Position numbers and translations under genes: made by a program | Shown here: positions 10,909 through 20,584 of the stretch, piece after piece | Position numbering within the stretch: position 1 is the first letter of the stretch | Layout: each line of letters opens with the position of its first letter | DNA from: Pseudomonas botevensis | Lineage (GTDB): Bacteria > Pseudomonadota > Gammaproteobacteria > Pseudomonadales > Pseudomonadaceae | DNA length: 64,000 nt | Direction: 5' to 3' | Assembly: GCF_019145475.1 (NCBI RefSeq) | Contig: NZ_JAHTKI010000002.1 | Location: forward strand, 310,001-374,000 | The notes under the pieces: generated by a model | Told to the model about the DNA's origin: nothing | Databases searched by the model: none | What the model saw: the letters and a program-made list of their open reading frames with translations, nothing else

Positions 10909-11290
10909 GAACACCTCAATACCCGGAAACAGAAAATGAACCCAGTCGCAGGCTGGATCCAATCACAGCATAGACGCGAAAAAAACATCTGCATCAATAA
11001 GTTGGCTAAACGACACACCGTCGGGTTCGGTTGACTTTTCAGGCGATGCCCGGCAGGTTGAGCGTCGCCGGCAAGGAGCTGTATGACGTGAAGGTTATGC
11101 TCGTTTTTGTGAAAGGAACATGAAAAACCGGTCGGCGATTCATTTATCTGAAGCCCATACAGCCACTGTTCAGACTTCTACCGTTTATCGCGCTACTTGT
11201 CGGAAAAGTCCTGCGCTAGTGTCCTTTTACTTTAAGAAAATTGCAGTTGTTAGTTGCCGTTTTGAACTGTTTTTACTCAAGGCCTTACGT
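10909..11290. other. Intergenic region between arnB and the divergent recombinase gene
   Basis: This stretch of about 380 bases should hold the arn promoter on the minus strand and the recombinase promoter on the plus strand. I see no clear tandem PmrA box. A single GTTTA half-site (minus strand, 11007-11011) is the only PhoP-box-like element, and its partner 11 bases on is poor. An in-frame ATG at 11120 could extend the recombinase, but the added sequence looks non-coding. Confidence 0.5.
10968..10997 (-). promoter_or_regulatory. Weak candidate promoter for the arn operon
   Basis: On the minus strand, TTGATG (10997-10992) and TATGCT (10973-10968) are separated by a somewhat long 18-base spacer. 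The pair lies about 60 bases upstream of the arnB start. A GTTTA half-site sits just upstream. Both hexamers are imperfect, so this is only a candidate. Confidence 0.3.
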
Positions 11291-12229
11291 TTGATTGACT
11301 TACCCGTTGCACCGTCCGAACCCCTCAAACCCAACCCGATGAGCCTTTATCTGGCGCGCCTGGCCCCCTCCAGCCAGTTGACCATGCGCTACATATTGCA
11401 AGACGCGGCCGATCGCCTCGGTTTCGAGGAAGTGAACATCGAGGACATTCCCTGGCACGGCTTGCAGCCGGAAGATGTGGTGGCCCTGGTCGCGGCATTG
11501 CGCGCGGACAACTACGCGCCCAACACGTCTTCGCTGTATGTAAACGCCGTGCGCGGGGTCATGAATGAAGCGTGGAGAATGAGCCTGATCAGTCAGGAAC
11601 ATCTGTTGAAGATGCGCTCGGTCAAAGGCATCGCCGGCACGCGCCTGTCCCAAGGGCGCAACCTGAAACGCACATTGATTCACGAACTGATGGAAGTCTG
11701 CGCCGCCGATCCGCGGCCACAGGGCCTGCGCGACGCGGCGGTGATTGCGTTGTTATACGGCACCGGCATGCGCAAGTCGGAATCGGTGGATCTGGACCTG
11801 GCTCAGGTCGATTTCACCGAGCGCAGCCTGTGTGTCACCGCCAAGGGCAATAAACAACTGATCAAGTATGCGCCGGCCTGGGCGTTCGCCAAGCTCGATG
11901 CGTGGCTGGAGTTCCGCCGTTCACAGCTCAAGGAAGGCGAGAGCGACGACGCCTTTCTGTTCAATCGCATCCGCCGGGGCAGCCACATCACCCGCGAGCG
12001 CATCACCAAGCACGCGATCTATTACATCGCCCGTCAGCGCGGTACTCAGGTCGGGGTGAAGATCATGCCCCACGATTTTCGCCGTTCGTTCATCACACGG
12101 GTCATCGAAGAACACGACCTGTCGATCGCGCAGAAACTGGCGCACCACAGCAATATCCAGACGACCGCCAACTACGATGTACGCGACGACAACGAGCGGC
12201 GGCGGGCGGTGGATCGCTTCGACCTGTAG
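11291..12229 (+). CDS. Tyrosine site-specific recombinase/integrase
   Basis: This protein of about 312 residues has an N-terminal SAM-like domain (SLYLARLAPSSQLTMRYIL) and a C-terminal catalytic domain. The active-site residues are visible: R in YGTGMRKSES, H-x-x-R in MPHDFRRSF, H in LAHHSNIQTT, and Y in ANYD. I chose TTG at 11291 because AAGG lies 8 bases upstream and homologous sequence begins soon after; ATG at 11339 or 11120 remain possible. It is solitary, with no tRNA, excisionase or phage genes beside it. Its stop directly abuts the convergent fbpC stop. Its target is unknown. Confidence 0.85.
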   Translation: MIDLPVAPSEPLKPNPMSLYLARLAPSSQLTMRYILQDAADRLGFEEVNIEDIPWHGLQPEDVVALVAALRADNYAPNTSSLYVNAVRGVMNEAWRMSLISQEHLLKMRSVKGIAGTRLSQGRNLKRTLIHELMEVCAADPRPQGLRDAAVIALLYGTGMRKSESVDLDLAQVDFTERSLCVTAKGNKQLIKYAPAWAFAKLDAWLEFRRSQLKEGESDDAFLFNRIRRGSHITRERITKHAIYYIARQRGTQVGVKIMPHDFRRSFITRVIEEHDLSIAQKLAHHSNIQTTANYDVRDDNERRRAVDRFDL

Positions 12230-13279
12230 TCATTGCGCCTCGAAGACGTGGGCCGGGCCAACAATCGACAGTTGAACCGTGCTGCCGGCCGGCGGCGCGT
12301 GCATCCCGGAACTGCGCACCAGCAGCGAGCGTCCGGCCGCCGGTTCGCTCAGCTCCACGGTCAGGGTGCAGGTGTTACCGGCGAAGTCGCAATCGGTGAC
12401 CACCGCAGGGCACCCCTGCGTATCGGCCGGGGTGCTGGACACTTGCAGTTGCTCGGGGCGCAGCATGATCTGCGCCGCGCCGCTGAACCCGTTGCTGTTG
12501 ACCTGCACGCGACCCAGCTCGCAATGCGCCCATCCGGCGTCGATCTGCGCCGGCATGACCACCGCCTCGCCGAGAAACCGGGCGGTCTGCTCGTCTTGCG
12601 GGTAGCGATAGAGATCCATCGGATGCCCTGACTGCACCAACCGACCTTCGCGCATCACCGCCAACTGGTCGGCGAACGACAGCGCTTCGCCCTGATCGTG
12701 GGTCACCAGGATAGTGGTCACGCCCGCACCCTCCAGCAGCCGCGCGACCATTTTGCGCATGGCGCCGCGCAGGCCGGTGTCGAGGGCGGAAAAGGGTTCA
12801 TCGAGCAACATCAGGCGCGGTTGCTGGGCCAGCGCCCGGGCCAGCGACACCCGTTGCTGCTGACCACCGGACAGCTCATGGGGCCAGCGCGTGGCCATGT
12901 TGGCGTTGAGGGCCACGCTGTCCATCAATTCCAGAATCCGCGCGGACCGGGCGGCGCCGGTATCACTGAGGCCGAAGCCGATATTGTCGGCCACGCTCAG
13001 GTGCGGAAACAGCGCGCCGTCCTGCGGCACATAGCCGATCTGGCGTTGGTAGGCCGGTACGGCGTGGGCGCTGTCGACCAGCGTCTGGCCGTTGAGCGTC
13101 AGGCTGCCGGCGTCCGGAAATTCGAAGCCGGCGATCATGCGCAAAAGCGTGGTCTTGCCGGAGCCGGACGGGCCGACGATAACCGTGCGGCTGCCGGTGG
13201 GCACCGACAGGCAGATGTTGTCCAGCGCGGTTTGCGTGCCGAAGGATTTGCTGAGGGCGTTGATTTCGAGGGCGTTCAT
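12230..13279 (-). CDS. fbpC: Ferric iron ABC transporter ATPase
   Basis: This 349-residue ATPase has Walker [10 protein letters not shown] (about 36-44), signature LSGGQQQR, Walker B LMLLDEP and the H-loop in [10 protein letters not shown]-terminal regulatory domain like that of FbpC/PotA follows. It would power import of Fe3+ delivered by FbpA through FbpB. Its ATG overlaps the permease stop as ATGA. The operon lies downstream of a Fur box. Confidence 0.9.
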   Translation of the reverse strand: MNALEINALSKSFGTQTALDNICLSVPTGSRTVIVGPSGSGKTTLLRMIAGFEFPDAGSLTLNGQTLVDSAHAVPAYQRQIGYVPQDGALFPHLSVADNIGFGLSDTGAARSARILELMDSVALNANMATRWPHELSGGQQQRVSLARALAQQPRLMLLDEPFSALDTGLRGAMRKMVARLLEGAGVTTILVTHDQGEALSFADQLAVMREGRLVQSGHPMDLYRYPQDEQTARFLGEAVVMPAQIDAGWAHCELGRVQVNSNGFSGAAQIMLRPEQLQVSSTPADTQGCPAVVTDCDFAGNTCTLTVELSEPAAGRSLLVRSSGMHAPPAGSTVQLSIVGPAHVFEAQ

Positions 13280-14874
13280 CGGCCGGCACTGCGCCTTGAT
13301 TGGTGATAGAGAATGGCCGTCAGCGGCAACGACAGCAATACCATCAGCAACGCGTAGGGCGCTGCGGCGGCGTAGTCGATTTCGCTGGTCATGGCCCAGA
13401 AACCGGTGGCCAGGGTGCGCGTGCCGTTCGGCGCGAGCAACAGGGTCGCGGTCAGTTCATTGGTGATCGCCAGAAACACCAGCGCAGCACCGGCCGCCGC
13501 ACCGGGTGCGGCCAGGCGCAGGGTAATCAGCCACAACGCGCGGACCGGCGAGCGGCCGAGGCTCTGCGCGATGTTCTCCAGTTCTACCGGGGCCTGGGCG
13601 AACCCGGCGCGCAGGCTGACCAGCGCGCGGGGCAGGAACATCAGCAGGTAGGCGAGCAGCACGGTGATCGTGGTCTGGTAGATCGGCCGGGCGAAATGGA
13701 TGGTCACGGTCACCAGAGCCAGTGCCACGACAATCCCGGGCAATGCACTGGTGATGTAGTTGCAGCCTTCGAGCAGGCGCTGCAACTTGCCCGGCGCACG
13801 GATCGACAGCCAGGCAATCGGAATCGCCGCGAGGCTGGTCAGCAGCGCGCCGGCCACGCCGAATGACAGGGTCTGAAGCAACGCCGGCAACAGCTCGCCA
13901 CCTTGCCAGACCTCCATGCCACCCGCGATCAGCCATTGGCTCAGGGTCAACAGCGGTACGCCCAGGGCCAACAGGCAGGTCAGCAGCTGCAAGCCGAGGC
14001 CCAGCGCCGAGGTAGCGGGTTGCAGCTTCACGGTTCGTTGTTCGCGGGCGCTGCCGGAGCCGACGCGGGCATAACGCGCTTTGCCACGGGCGGCGGATTC
14101 AGCGGTCAGCATCGCCAGACAGCACAGCGCCAGGACACTGGCGAGCATGTTGGCGGCCGGGCCGTTGAAGGTCGATTTGAACTGGTCGAAAATCGCCGTG
14201 GTAAAGGTGTCGAAGCGAATCATCGCGTACAGGCCGTATTCCGCCAGCAAATGCAGGCCAACCAGCAACGCACCGCCACAGATCGCCAGGCGCAATTGCG
14301 GCAACACCACCCGGAAAAACACCGCCCACGGCTTGAGGCCAAGGGATTCGGCGACGTCTTCAATGGCTGGATCGAGACGCCGCAGCGTCGCGGAAATCGG
14401 CAGGTAGAGAAACGGGAAATAAGCGATCACCGACACCAGCACGCCGGCCGGCAAACCATGGATAGAAGGAACCAGACTGACCCACGCATAGCTGTGCACG
14501 AACGCCGGGACCGCCAGTGGCGCGACCGCCAGTACTGACCAGAGGCGCCGCCCCGGCAGGTTACTGCGCTCGGTCAGCCAGGCCAGCGTGGTGCCGAGGA
14601 CGATGCAGATCGGCAGTGTAATCAGCACCAGCAACACGGTGTTGATCAGCAATTCGGCAACCCGGGGGCGAAAGATCATGGCCTCGATGGTGGCCCAGCC
14701 GGTGTACCACGACACGCCGATCACAAAGCCGATCGGCAGCAGCGACAACAGCGAAACCAGCACCGCCAGCACGACCACCCACGAGCTCCCGCGACCGTCG
14801 AGGACGCGGATTCTGCGTGACAGTTTGGCGGGGCGCGTCGTTGCGAGCCCCGCCGGTAGTGGTTCAGGCAACAA
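13276..14874 (-). CDS. fbpB: Ferric iron ABC transporter permease, fused double-domain type
   Basis: This 532-residue inner-membrane permease has about twelve helices in two homologous halves, as in FbpB/SfuB. Each half has a segment resembling the EAA loop (near [20 protein letters not shown] and [20 protein letters not shown]). The apparent start is TTG at 14874, with AGGA 9 bases upstream inside the end of fbpA; no early ATG exists. It partners FbpA and FbpC. Confidence 0.9.
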   Translation of the reverse strand: MLPEPLPAGLATTRPAKLSRRIRVLDGRGSSWVVVLAVLVSLLSLLPIGFVIGVSWYTGWATIEAMIFRPRVAELLINTVLLVLITLPICIVLGTTLAWLTERSNLPGRRLWSVLAVAPLAVPAFVHSYAWVSLVPSIHGLPAGVLVSVIAYFPFLYLPISATLRRLDPAIEDVAESLGLKPWAVFFRVVLPQLRLAICGGALLVGLHLLAEYGLYAMIRFDTFTTAIFDQFKSTFNGPAANMLASVLALCCLAMLTAESAARGKARYARVGSGSAREQRTVKLQPATSALGLGLQLLTCLLALGVPLLTLSQWLIAGGMEVWQGGELLPALLQTLSFGVAGALLTSLAAIPIAWLSIRAPGKLQRLLEGCNYITSALPGIVVALALVTVTIHFARPIYQTTITVLLAYLLMFLPRALVSLRAGFAQAPVELENIAQSLGRSPVRALWLITLRLAAPGAAAGAALVFLAITNELTATLLLAPNGTRTLATGFWAMTSEIDYAAAAPYALLMVLLSLPLTAILYHQSRRSAGR

Positions 14875-15888
14875 TTACAGCAGTCCTGCCTGGGTCATCA
14901 GTTCGACGGCTTTCTTGCTGTCGAGCTTCGAGGCATCGACTTTCGGCGCGTCGAGGTCTTTGAGCGGCACCAGTTTCGGGTTGGAAGCGGCGTCTTTGCC
15001 GACGGCGTACTCGAAGGATTTGCCGGTGCGCAGAACTTCCTGGCCCTGTTTGCCGGTCACGTATTTGAGGAACGCCTGCGCCTCGTCCTGGTGTTTGCTC
15101 GACTTCAGCACGCCACCACCGGAGATGCTCACGAAGGCACCCGGGTCCTGGTGCTTGAAGTAGTGCAGGCTGGTGTTCTTGCTGTTTTCACCGGTTTTGG
15201 CCTGATCGACGAAGGCGTAATAGTGGTAGATCACGCCGCTGTCGACCTGCCCGGCATTGACGGCCTTGAGTACGGAGCTGTTGCCACGGTAAGCAGTGAA
15301 GTTGTCTTTCATGCCCTTGAGCCATGCCAGGGTGGCGGCTTCGCCTTTCTGTTGCAGCACGGCGGCGACGATGGCCTGGAAGTCGGCACCGGCCGGGGAA
15401 GCGGCCCAGCGACCTTTCCAGGCCGGACCGGCCAGATCCATCAGGGATTTGGGCAGGTCTTTTTCTGTCAGTTTGCTCGGGTTGTAGACGAACACCGTCG
15501 AACGCGCGGCGATCCCGACCCATTGGCCGTGGGCCGGGCGATAAGCCGAATCCACTTGCTCGAGGGTGGCTGGCGCGACCGGGGCGAACAGCTTGGCGTT
15601 ATCCACCAGCACCATGGCCGGGGAGTTTTCGGTCAGGAACACATCCGCCGGCGAGGCCGCGCCTTCCTGGACGAGCTGGTTGCCCATCTCGGTGTCATCG
15701 CCATTGCGCACCGTCACGGGGATGCCGGTTTCCTCGGTGAACCCGGCGACCCATTCCTTGGTCAGGCTTTCGTGCTGCGCGTTGTAGACCACAATACCAA
15801 CGCTGTCGGCGGCAAACGCCTGACCGGCAACGAGCAATGCCGAGGCCAGCAAGGCTTGCTTCATAAACGACGGAAGGGGTGAATTCAT
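14875..15888 (-). CDS. fbpA: Periplasmic ferric iron-binding protein
   Basis: This 337-residue protein begins with a signal peptide (MKQALLASALLVAGQAFA from residue 9). The mature part is a type 2 periplasmic binding fold. The adjacent tyrosines in IYHYYAF (Y221, Y223, Y224) match the iron-ligand tyrosine pair of FbpA. I chose the start at 15888 because GGAG lies 10 bases upstream; M9 has none. A Fur-like box sits about 56 bases upstream, which favours ferric iron over spermidine or thiamine as substrate. Confidence 0.9.
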   Translation of the reverse strand: MNSPLPSFMKQALLASALLVAGQAFAADSVGIVVYNAQHESLTKEWVAGFTEETGIPVTVRNGDDTEMGNQLVQEGAASPADVFLTENSPAMVLVDNAKLFAPVAPATLEQVDSAYRPAHGQWVGIAARSTVFVYNPSKLTEKDLPKSLMDLAGPAWKGRWAASPAGADFQAIVAAVLQQKGEAATLAWLKGMKDNFTAYRGNSSVLKAVNAGQVDSGVIYHYYAFVDQAKTGENSKNTSLHYFKHQDPGAFVSISGGGVLKSSKHQDEAQAFLKYVTGKQGQEVLRTGKSFEYAVGKDAASNPKLVPLKDLDAPKVDASKLDSKKAVELMTQAGLL

Positions 15889-15943
15889 GACCGGAACGCT
15901 CCTGCTTTTTTAGACGTTGTGTGAAGGCACTCGCGGCTACGTC

Positions 15944-15962
15944 AATGCGAATGATTTGCATA
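15944..15962 (-). promoter_or_regulatory. Fur box upstream of fbpA
   Basis: AATGCGAATGATTTGCATA is a near-perfect 19-base palindrome. Its core, TGCGAAT-G-ATTTGCA, has 7-1-7 symmetry with one mismatch, like known Pseudomonas Fur sites. It lies 56 bases upstream of the fbpA ATG, where it could cover the promoter. This predicts repression of fbpABC in iron-replete cells. Confidence 0.7.
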
Positions 15963-15997
15963 TTTCGAGCCGCAGGCAATGTAGAGAGGCAAATGAG

Positions 15998-16020
15998 AAA
16001 AAAACGTTAAAAAAACGTTA
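15998..16020. repeat. Tandem 12-base A-tract repeat
   Basis: AAAAAAACGTTA occurs at 15998-16009 and again at 16009-16020, offset by 11 bases, about one helical turn. Phased A-tracts bend DNA and each copy includes the palindrome AACGTT. It lies upstream of the Fur box, so it could be an UP-like element or a binding site. The role is inferred only. Confidence 0.5.
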
Positions 16021-16112
16021 ATACATGTCATTGCCATTCAGGTTAGCAGTGACTCGCCACTCGCACGCTTGCCGTGCGTCACACAAACGTCGTTATTCAG
16101 GAAAAACCTCAG

Positions 16113-17633
16113 TCAACTCGCAGGTCGCGGCAAATACGCCACGCTTTGATCCTCCCGGCCGTGAAAGGCCCGTTCGCCACGGGTCGGTGTGGTGGTGATG
16201 ACCTGATGGTCAGCGCTCAGGTAGTTGAGCGGCAGTGTGTCGCCGCTGCGGTACTGGGCGACGATGATCGTGCGTTGCGGATCCCAATGCTGGCCGCTGG
16301 TGCGATCCAGCCAGGCCATCATCGCAGCCGTGTCGCCGGTGCGCGGGAAATCCTCTGTTTCCGGCACGTAGTAGAAGGGCGCGCCGCCGGTTTGCAGGTA
16401 CATCGGCACTTTGTTGTCCACTTCCACCATGACCATGCGCCACTGCTCGAGCGGGGCTTGCCGGCTGGCCTGTTCGCGTACGGTTTCACCGAAACGGATG
16501 ACGCCGCCGTCGCTGTTGGTCCATGGGTACAACACACCGAGCACACCCACCAACACCACGCTGGCGACCGCGAAGCCGATCCGCAGTCCGCGTCCCTGGA
16601 GATTGCGCGCTGCCATGCGCCGGGTGATCCACCACGCGCCGAGCAACTGCGCGAACGGCACGAGCGGCAGCACGTAGTAACTGCGCCGGCTGCCGCTGGC
16701 GGTGAAGAACAGCAACAACAGGCCCAGGCCCTGGACCAGCAGGCGGGTGTCGGGCTCGATCTGCCGCCAGTTTCGTGCCGCCACCCACAGCGCGATGATC
16801 CAGCAAGGCGCCCACGGCAAGGTGTAGACCGGCAGATACACCAGATAGGTGTAGATCGGGCCGATGTTGTCGAACGGCTGGAAGAACCGCACCACGTTTT
16901 CCCGCAGCACCAGGCCCAGGCCGCTTTCACCGTAGTTCGGCGCGCCGTACAGGTGCGAGAGCAGGAACGGCGTCATGTAGAACGCCCCGGCGATCAGCAG
17001 CGCCGCCAGCAATCGCAGGTTCAGGTGGCGTTTCCAGCGTCCCTCCCGCAACAGGTGTGGCAACAGCACCAGCCCCGGCAGGATGAAGCCGATCAGGCCC
17101 TTGAACAGCGAAGTCAGGGCCAGCAGTCCGAAGAACCCGACATAGCGCCAGAACCGCGTATCGTCCAGCCCGCGCCAATACCACCAGACCGCTGCCAGCA
17201 CACCGCACACGGTCAGGATGTCAGCGGTGGCGACCCGCGCCCAGAACACGAAATAGAAAGTGGTCGCGAGCATCCACCCGGCAATCAGCCCGGTGCCTTT
17301 GCGAAACAACTGCTCGCCGATCAAGTACACCAGCCACACGCTCAGCCACGCCGCAATGACCGAAGACAAGCGCAGCGACCACGGGCCAAGGCCCCCGGTC
17401 AGCCAGGCCGTGGCGGTAATCAGCCAATAGGACAGCAGCGGCTTGTCGTAATACGGGCCACCCTTGAGATAAGGGTCGAAGTAGTCACCGCTTTGCAGCA
17501 TCTGCAAGGCGATGTTGGCCCAACGGGTTTCCGCGCCCCACAGTTCGCGACTGCCCAGGCCGCACATCAGCATCACGGCCGTGGCGGCCAGCAGGAGCAG
17601 CAATGCCCGCCGGTCTTGCGTGGTCGGGATCAT
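16113..17633 (-). CDS. GT-C membrane glycosyltransferase coupled to the second arnT
   Basis: This 506-residue polytopic protein has the first-loop motif [13 protein letters not shown] and then [10 protein letters not shown], the acidic/basic pattern of ArnT and other lipid-phosphate-dependent transferases, with about ten to twelve helices. The start MIPTTQDRR at 17633 overlaps the upstream arnT stop as ATGA. It likely adds a sugar to lipid A or another envelope molecule. It is more distant from ArnT than the 17630-19351 protein, so I give no symbol. No terminator was seen after it. Confidence 0.78.
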   Translation of the reverse strand: MIPTTQDRRALLLLLAATAVMLMCGLGSRELWGAETRWANIALQMLQSGDYFDPYLKGGPYYDKPLLSYWLITATAWLTGGLGPWSLRLSSVIAAWLSVWLVYLIGEQLFRKGTGLIAGWMLATTFYFVFWARVATADILTVCGVLAAVWWYWRGLDDTRFWRYVGFFGLLALTSLFKGLIGFILPGLVLLPHLLREGRWKRHLNLRLLAALLIAGAFYMTPFLLSHLYGAPNYGESGLGLVLRENVVRFFQPFDNIGPIYTYLVYLPVYTLPWAPCWIIALWVAARNWRQIEPDTRLLVQGLGLLLLFFTASGSRRSYYVLPLVPFAQLLGAWWITRRMAARNLQGRGLRIGFAVASVVLVGVLGVLYPWTNSDGGVIRFGETVREQASRQAPLEQWRMVMVEVDNKVPMYLQTGGAPFYYVPETEDFPRTGDTAAMMAWLDRTSGQHWDPQRTIIVAQYRSGDTLPLNYLSADHQVITTTPTRGERAFHGREDQSVAYLPRPAS

Positions 17634-19351
17634 GGCTGGCTCTGGGCAAAGATGAAGATTTCCAGATTGCCCTTGCGATAATGCTTGCCGTCCACCGGCA
17701 GCAACTCGATTTCCTGGGCTTCCTGCACGCTGTTGACCCGCATCACCACACCCACCGAGCCTTTCTTGCGTGCTTCGGTCATCCATTGGCCGACATCGTC
17801 AAGACCGACCTTGCGCGAAGCCATGGCCGGGTCATCGAGGCCGTACTTGAGCTCGCCGATGGTGTTGAACAGATCCACCTGCGGCCGGCCCAGTCGCCAC
17901 GACAACGCCGAGGCGGCACCGAGGTCGTTGCTCAGCAGCGAACGGGTTTCGCTCAACGCTTGCTGATGCTCGGCGATGAACTGGTCGGGCATCTTGCTGT
18001 TGACGATTCGCGCGGGCATTGCCGCTGGGAGCAGGGCGATCAACAAACCGATGCCCAGCGCCGGCATCGCCCACAGTTTCAGCGGTCGCAGGATTTGCAG
18101 GGCGTTGGCGATGATCCAGCCGACCAGCACGATGTAGGCCAGCGACAGGCTGAACATCTCGGTGTTTTCGTAGATTTCCCGGCTGGCCTGTACGTAGAGC
18201 AGGCCGACCAGTGCGGCGCTTGCCAGCAGGGTATTGATCGCGCCGTTGAGGCGCAGGATGCGCGTGTCGGCGCGCTCCAGCCAGTTGACCAGGGTGTGGG
18301 CCATCAACAGGGCGATCGGCAGCAGGCACGGCATGATGTAGGTCGGCAACTTGCCGCTGCTGACGCTGAAGAACACCAGCGGCAGCAGAAACCACAGCGC
18401 CAGGAACGCGGTTTTCGGTTCGCGTTTTTCGCGCCAGGTGCGGATCAGGGTTGAAGGCAACAACACCGCCCAGGGCAGGGTGGAAGCTAACAGCAGCGGC
18501 AGGTAGAACCACCACGGCCGCGCATGCTGGGCGTCGTCACCCGCGGCAAAGCGGCGGATGTGTTCATGCCAGAAGAAGAATCGCCAGAAGTCCGGTTCCC
18601 GGTAATGCACCGCCAGCACCCACGGCAGGCTGACCGCCGCGGCCACCAGCACCGCCACCGGGCCATAGCGCAACAGTTCGCCAAACCGGCGCTGCCAGAT
18701 CATGTAGGGCAGGGCGATCAGTACCGGCAGAAGCAGGGCAAGAAAGCCTTTGGTCATCAGCCCCATGCCACACGCCGCGCCCAGCAAGGCCCAACCGGAC
18801 AACCGGGCGCGTGGGGTATGGCTGTCGATGGCAAACCACACCGCTACCAGACTCAGGTTGACCCAAAGGGTGAACTGCGGATCGAGGTTGGCGTAACCGG
18901 CCTGGCCGGCGATCAGACCAAAACTCATGTAGAGCAGGGCAGCGGCGGTACTGATTCGCGGGTTGTTCCACAGACGGCGCGCAATCAGATACGTCAGCCA
19001 GATGCTCGCGCCGGTGCTCAGGGCCGAGGCGATGCGCACGCCAAACAGGTTTTCCCCGAAGATCGCCTGGCCGATGGCGATCATCCAGTACCCGGCAATC
19101 GGTTTTTCAAAGTAGCGAATGCCCATGAAATGCGGGGCGACCCAATTGCCGCTCAGGAGCATTTCCTGGCTGATCTGGCCGTAACGGGTTTCATCGGGAA
19201 TCCACAAGCCGTGGGTCATCAGCGGCAGCAGGTAAAACAGCACAAACGCCAGCACCAGGCCGGGGACCGCCAGGCGTTCGACCATTGAGCGTTGATCGAC
19301 GAGATGCAACGGACGGGCAGCGTGGCGCAGCGGATTGTTTTCGGACGTCAT
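17630..19351 (-). CDS. arnT: Second lipid A Ara4N transferase (ArnT copy 2)
   Basis: This 573-residue protein is strongly similar along its whole length to the ArnT at 4223-5872. Shared blocks include [19 protein letters not shown] and [12 protein letters not shown]. It has about 22 extra N-terminal residues. AAGG sits 7 bases before the ATG at 19351. It is outside the arn operon but close to it. It could use the same donor on another phosphate or a different acceptor. Fluorescens-group genomes are known to carry two arnT copies. Confidence 0.88.
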   Translation of the reverse strand: MTSENNPLRHAARPLHLVDQRSMVERLAVPGLVLAFVLFYLLPLMTHGLWIPDETRYGQISQEMLLSGNWVAPHFMGIRYFEKPIAGYWMIAIGQAIFGENLFGVRIASALSTGASIWLTYLIARRLWNNPRISTAAALLYMSFGLIAGQAGYANLDPQFTLWVNLSLVAVWFAIDSHTPRARLSGWALLGAACGMGLMTKGFLALLLPVLIALPYMIWQRRFGELLRYGPVAVLVAAAVSLPWVLAVHYREPDFWRFFFWHEHIRRFAAGDDAQHARPWWFYLPLLLASTLPWAVLLPSTLIRTWREKREPKTAFLALWFLLPLVFFSVSSGKLPTYIMPCLLPIALLMAHTLVNWLERADTRILRLNGAINTLLASAALVGLLYVQASREIYENTEMFSLSLAYIVLVGWIIANALQILRPLKLWAMPALGIGLLIALLPAAMPARIVNSKMPDQFIAEHQQALSETRSLLSNDLGAASALSWRLGRPQVDLFNTIGELKYGLDDPAMASRKVGLDDVGQWMTEARKKGSVGVVMRVNSVQEAQEIELLPVDGKHYRKGNLEIFIFAQSQP

Positions 19352-19635
19352 GACTGGACCTTGGTACAGAGCAGATTACGTATTTCAGTGAGGCGCCCGC
19401 GCAATCCGATGCGAGGGTGTCACTGGGTTGGAAAATGCAGGCGCGTGACGTCGACGGACGTTTCCCGCATTTAAGGAACTAGCGTGCTTCCAGCTCGAAG
19501 TTCTTTCTGAAAGCCAAGCTCGAAAACAGAAAAAGTCCAGGCATTGAAAGCGCGTGGTTTGTTACAGAGTGTTTGCGGCCAACTAAGCAGAGGGCGTACG
19601 GCAGCGCAGGTTTATATTTCATTCGTACTGTTTGT

Positions 19636-20301
19636 TTATTGATTTTTTATTTGCGACCAAGCGACTGGGTTGATGATGCCGAGCACTTTCAATTGGCCGT
19701 GTGCATCAACACGTAATAACAATGCGCTGCCATATTCAGCGGTGACCGCATGGGGGTAGCCGGTCTGTTTTTCGAAATCGCTGATACAGCCACTGTGGGT
19801 GACCAGCACCAAATTGTGTCCGGCGCTCTTGTGCGCCACGACGTCATCGCGCAGGGTCGGGCCACAGGTTGCCAGCCAGTCCTGAGTGACCGCATCGCTG
19901 CCGAACATGTAATGCGCGGTTTGCACGGTACGGGTCAGCGGGCTGCTCAGCACCTCGGCCTGCTGCATGCCTAACTGTGTGAAGCCTCGGCCGACGGCGG
20001 CTGCCGCCTCGCTGCCCACTTGGGTGATGCCGTCGGCCGGCCCCAGGCACGGGTTGCTCGAACGGTCGCAGCGTTCGGTATGACGCACCAACGCAACAAT
20101 TTCTCCAGCCTGCCAGGCGCTCAGCCATTGCGAAGTGGCCGCACGGCCGGCATGGCCGAGATCGGTCGGTGAACGTGGCCACCAGACAAATCCGCTCACC
20201 AGGCCCATCAGTAAAACGGTGCCAACCACGGCAATTAACACGCGCAGACGAGATACACGCCATCGTCTGGATGGCGTCTTTAGTTGTAATTGTGCAAGCA
20301 C
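19636..20301 (-). CDS. Membrane-anchored histidine phosphatase, Ais/PmrG-like
   Basis: This 221-residue protein has one N-terminal membrane helix (about 20-42). The histidine phosphatase motif is LVRHTERCD, and a second catalytic histidine lies in VTHSGC. Ais/PmrG of enterobacteria removes a phosphate from LPS core heptose and is co-regulated with arn, so the context fits. The start is GTG at 20301, with AGGGG 7 bases upstream. The intergenic bases 19352-19635 after it show no clear hairpin. Confidence 0.78.
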   Translation of the reverse strand: MLAQLQLKTPSRRWRVSRLRVLIAVVGTVLLMGLVSGFVWWPRSPTDLGHAGRAATSQWLSAWQAGEIVALVRHTERCDRSSNPCLGPADGITQVGSEAAAAVGRGFTQLGMQQAEVLSSPLTRTVQTAHYMFGSDAVTQDWLATCGPTLRDDVVAHKSAGHNLVLVTHSGCISDFEKQTGYPHAVTAEYGSALLLRVDAHGQLKVLGIINPVAWSQIKNQ

Positions 20302-20435
20302 GATATTGCCCCTGTGGATCCAGAAAACTTGATTCGGCGCAATTCAAGACTGATGGGTAGAGCAACTTTACCGCGCTCAACTTGAATGGATGCTGAATGC
20401 TAGGTTCAGGGGCGTGTGAACCCGGTGAAGAACAT

Positions 20436-20451
20436 GTGAAAAATTTGCGAG
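20436..20451 (-). promoter_or_regulatory. Weak ColR-like element upstream of the Ais-like gene
   Basis: On the minus strand, TTTTTCAC ends at 20436 and is preceded by CTCGCAAA. The TTTTCAC core matches the ColR motif reported in Pseudomonas putida, but the upstream A(C/G) position does not. ColR regulates arn-type genes in pseudomonads, which is why it is noted. Confidence 0.2.
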
Positions 20452-20584
20452 TGACCCGGCGCCGCAACTAAAACGGCTATTTGATAAATAAACTCAAATG
20501 CTCGTTTTGTTTGCCTGGGGCTTAACAAATGCCGATGGTCGAGGCGAAGCTGCAATTTTCAATCAGGCGGAGTCAGTGAGACGG

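Noticed and set aside
11007..11023. PhoP box upstream of arnB
   Set aside because: One GTTTA half-site is present, but the second half 11 bases on matches poorly and there is no tandem PmrA CTTAAG repeat.
11120..11290. 57-residue N-terminal extension of the recombinase
   Set aside because: The added sequence has unusual composition for the family and ribosome spacing at ATG 11120 is only 2 bases; TTG 11291 fits better, though this is not certain.
19469..19476. PmrA half-site CCTTAAA upstream of arnT copy 2
   Set aside because: Only a single half-site; no partner at the expected spacing.
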